From assembly GCA_017560855.1 (NCBI GenBank), contig JAFZEB010000066.1, positions 1 to 6,514 on the forward strand: DNA of 6,514 nt, written 5' to 3'. Positions 5,053 through 6,514 of the stretch are shown in pieces. The notes below the pieces were generated by a model. It made no database searches. It saw nothing but the letters and a program-made list of their open reading frames with translations, and had not been told where the DNA came from. Origin of the DNA: Ruminiclostridium sp. (GTDB lineage Bacteria > Bacillota > Clostridia > Oscillospirales > Oscillospiraceae). Positions within the stretch are counted from its first letter, which is position 1. Each line of letters opens with the position of its first letter. The translations under genes were made by a program, and so were the position numbers.

Positions 5053-6267
5053 ATGGGACTGATCGTACAAAAATTTGGCGGCACCTCGGTGGCCAATAAG
5101 GAGCGACTGGAAAATGTTGCCCGTATCATCACCGATACCTACCGTCAGGGCCACCAGGTGGTGGCTGTCCTCTCCGCACAGGGTAAGACCACGGATGAAC
5201 TCATTGCAAAAGCAATGGATATCAACCCCAAGGCATCCAAGCGTGAGATGGATATGCTGCTGTCCACCGGCGAGCAGATCTCCTGCTCCCTGTGCGCCAT
5301 GGCCATCCAGGCTATGGGCTATCCTGCCGTCTCTCTCACCGGCTGGCAGGCTGGCTTCCAGACCAACAGCAGCTACAGCAATGCAAAGATCAAGAAGGTC
5401 CGCACCGAGCGTATCCAGGCCGAGCTGGACCGGAACCACTCCATCGTCATCGTCACCGGCTTCCAGGGTCTGAACAAGTTTGATGACAACACCACCCTGG
5501 GACGCGGCGGTTCCGATACGTCCGCTGTGGCTTTGGCCGCTGCCCTGAAGGCGGATCTGTGCCAGATTTACACCGACGTGGACGGTATTTACACAGCAGA
5601 TCCCCGGTATGTTGAGGGTGCCAGAAAGCTGGAAGAGATCACCTTTGACGAAATGCTGGAACTGGCCAGCCTGGGTGCCCAGGTCCTCCACAACCGTTCC
5701 GTGGAAATGGCCAAGAAGTATCGGGTGAATTTAGAAGTCCTGTCCAGCTTCAGCGGGAAGCCGGGCACCAAAGTCAAGGAGGTTGCGAAGCAAATGGAAA
5801 AGACCCAGATCAGCGGTGTCGCAAAAGATAAGAACGTAGCACGTCTGGCCCTGGTGGGCGTGGAAGATAAGCCCGGTATCGCCTATCAGGTGTTCTCTCT
5901 GCTGGGCAAGGAGAACATCAACGTTGACATCATCCTGCAGTCCTATGGCCGTGACGAGCGCCAGGACATCAGCTTTACCGTCAAGCGCAGCGATGCCGAC
6001 CAGGCCCTGGCCATTCTGTCTGAGCACCAGGCAACCCTGGGCTTCGACCACATCGATGTGAACAAGGAAGTGGTCAAGGTCTCCATCGTTGGTGCAGGCA
6101 TGCTGGAAAATGCCGGCGTGGCAGCCAAGATGTTCGGTGCTCTGTATGATGCTGACATCAACATCCATATGATCTCCACCAGTGAGATCAAGGTCTCTGT
6201 CCTGCTGGACGAGATCAATGGCAACGCAGCCGTTCAGGCCATCCACGATAAGTTCTTCGAGGATTGA
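5053..6267 (+). CDS. lysC: Aspartokinase (aspartate kinase, LysC/AKII type)
   Basis: A 404-residue enzyme that phosphorylates aspartate with ATP, the first step to lysine, diaminopimelate, threonine and methionine; cytosolic. The amino-acid kinase domain (1 to about 235) shows KFGGTS at 7-12, STGEQ at 71-75, TTLGRGGSDTSA at 147-158, and DVDGIYTADPR at 175-185. Two C-terminal ACT domains follow: EDKPGIAYQVFSLL (271-284) begins the first, and GAGMLENAGVAAKMF (347-361) lies in the second. Total length and domain order match Bacillus-type aspartokinase II (about 408 residues), the monofunctional form that is feedback-inhibited through its ACT domains. It follows hom by 104 nt with no clear promoter between, and an intrinsic terminator closes the unit. 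An internal start within the gene probably yields a separate regulatory subunit (5794-6267). Confidence 0.96.
   Translation: MGLIVQKFGGTSVANKERLENVARIITDTYRQGHQVVAVLSAQGKTTDELIAKAMDINPKASKREMDMLLSTGEQISCSLCAMAIQAMGYPAVSLTGWQAGFQTNSSYSNAKIKKVRTERIQAELDRNHSIVIVTGFQGLNKFDDNTTLGRGGSDTSAVALAAALKADLCQIYTDVDGIYTADPRYVEGARKLEEITFDEMLELASLGAQVLHNRSVEMAKKYRVNLEVLSSFSGKPGTKVKEVAKQMEKTQISGVAKDKNVARLALVGVEDKPGIAYQVFSLLGKENINVDIILQSYGRDERQDISFTVKRSDADQALAILSEHQATLGFDHIDVNKEVVKVSIVGAGMLENAGVAAKMFGALYDADINIHMISTSEIKVSVLLDEINGNAAVQAIHDKFFED
5776..5782 (+). promoter_or_regulatory. Internal Shine-Dalgarno sequence inside lysC
   Basis: AAGGAGG lies inside the lysC coding region, 11 nt before an in-frame ATG at 5794 (codon 248). 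The match to the 16S rRNA tail is as good as at the main start; the spacing is somewhat long. It sits at the junction of the kinase and ACT regions, where Bacillus subtilis lysC is known to start its beta subunit. Confidence 0.6.
5794..6267 (+). CDS. lysC: Probable aspartokinase beta subunit from an internal in-frame start
   Basis: Translation from Met248 of lysC would give a 157-residue protein holding only the two ACT domains. In B. subtilis aspartokinase II, the same gene makes a full-length alpha subunit and an in-frame beta subunit of about 163 residues, which assemble as alpha2beta2. The position of the methionine, just after the kinase domain at 'VAKQMEKTQISG', and the preceding AAGGAGG fit that precedent closely. 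The beta subunit would take part in feedback binding of lysine or threonine, not catalysis. The sequence shows the start signals; production of the protein is inferred. Confidence 0.55.
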   Translation: MEKTQISGVAKDKNVARLALVGVEDKPGIAYQVFSLLGKENINVDIILQSYGRDERQDISFTVKRSDADQALAILSEHQATLGFDHIDVNKEVVKVSIVGAGMLENAGVAAKMFGALYDADINIHMISTSEIKVSVLLDEINGNAAVQAIHDKFFED

Positions 6268-6283
6268 GATTGTAAATAATAGC

Positions 6284-6318
6284 AGGGGAGTCGGACGCAG
6301 TTCCGACTCCCTTCTTTA
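6284..6318 (+). terminator. Intrinsic terminator after lysC
   Basis: A perfect 10-bp inverted repeat, GGGAGTCGGA/TCCGACTCCC (6286-6295 with 6302-6311), has a 6-nt loop and is followed by TTCTTTAT. It begins about 17 nt after the lysC stop. The T-tract is interrupted by one C but the stem is very stable. Confidence 0.9.
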
Positions 6319-6321
6319 TGG

Positions 6322-6357
6322 AAGGGGTTAGGCGAATTGCCTAATTTGGTCCCTTTT
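6322..6357 (+). other. Second hairpin downstream of the lysC terminator
   Basis: TTAGGC/GCCTAA (6328-6333 with 6339-6344) forms a 6-bp stem with a GAATT loop. It can be extended by AAGGG/CCCTT (6322-6326 with 6351-6355) across an uneven internal loop, and a short T-run follows. It could be a backup terminator or simply spacer structure. Confidence 0.35.
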
Positions 6358-6395
6358 GAAAGTAAATTTTTTACCTGATTTGTGATGGTCCTGTC

Positions 6396-6424
6396 TTGTA
6401 ATTTGGAGAATCCTTTGTTATAAT
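6396..6424 (+). promoter_or_regulatory. Near-consensus sigma-A promoter for a downstream transcript
   Basis: TTGTAA (6396-6401) and a perfect TATAAT (6419-6424) are separated by exactly 17 bp. Transcription would start near 6431 and run out of the window. No start codon with a ribosome binding site follows before the window ends, so the RNA begins with at least about 80 nt of untranslated leader, or is itself a non-coding RNA. Confidence 0.75.
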
Positions 6425-6470
6425 ACAACCGTAGTGTAATGGATGGGTGTACTATATACATCTTTCCACG

Positions 6471-6508
6471 AAACGTCTGCCACCGGGCACCCACCCGGTC
6501 TGGCGTTT
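6471..6508 (+). other. Stable hairpin in an unidentified leader or small RNA
   Basis: ACCGGG/CCCGGT (6482-6487 with 6494-6499) closes a CACCCA loop. The stem continues with GCC/GGC (6479-6481 with 6502-6504) and AAAC/GTTT (6471-6474 with 6505-6508), interrupted by a GTCT bulge on the left and a CT bulge on the right. There is no T-run after it, so it is not an ordinary terminator. It lies about 40 nt into the transcript from the promoter at 6396. A ribosomal-protein autoregulatory leader or another cis element is possible; the window cuts it off before it can be identified. Confidence 0.5.
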
Positions 6509-6514
6509 AGGTGA

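Noticed and set aside
6362..6374. AT-rich palindrome GTAAA/TTTAC near the last promoter
   Set aside because: Five A/T-rich pairs around a TTT loop are expected by chance in such AT-rich spacer. It lies about 20 bp upstream of the -35, with no other support as an operator.

Overview
The window looks like ordinary chromosome from a moderately GC-rich Clostridia-type Firmicute. The best guess is a gut Oscillospiraceae/Ruminococcaceae-like bacterium, inferred from protein style, strong AGGAGG-type ribosome binding sites and sigma-A-type promoters rather than from any marker gene. I see no insertion sequence, phage gene, CRISPR array, tRNA or rRNA.

Left end (1-681): bases 8-189 fold on paper into a long imperfect rod with a large central bubble, about 180 nt. 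This fits the size and architecture of 6S RNA (RNA polymerase regulator), but the identification rests on shape, not on a sequence match. It converges on a small minus-strand gene for a very acidic DUF1292 protein (226-516). That gene is transcribed divergently from the next one, with recognisable promoters for both in 517-681 and an inverted repeat between the two -35 elements.

Middle (760-3117): a complete class A penicillin-binding protein (PBP1A type, glycosyltransferase plus transpeptidase) with its own promoter, a TTG start set by a strong ribosome binding site, and a textbook intrinsic terminator.

Right (3182-6318): a three-gene unit with a strong promoter before the first gene and an intrinsic terminator after the last. 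It encodes a small helix-turn-helix/ACT regulator-like protein (PheB/ThrR type), homoserine dehydrogenase (hom) and aspartokinase (lysC). Aspartokinase makes aspartyl phosphate, the common precursor of lysine, threonine and methionine. Homoserine dehydrogenase commits the aspartate semialdehyde branch to threonine and methionine. The ACT protein is the probable amino-acid sensor or regulator. Hom has a shortened C-terminus without a complete ACT domain. lysC carries an in-frame internal ATG behind a strong Shine-Dalgarno sequence, exactly where Bacillus-type aspartokinase II starts its separate beta subunit.

Right end (6319-6514): no gene. It holds a secondary hairpin, then a near-consensus promoter (6396-6424) driving a transcript whose first ~90 nt contain a stable GC-rich hairpin. 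This is the 5' leader, or a small RNA, of whatever lies beyond the window.

I see no previously undescribed system. The points most worth checking are the internal lysC start, the ACT-less Hom paired with a stand-alone ACT regulator, the 6S-like RNA, and the structured leader at the right edge.
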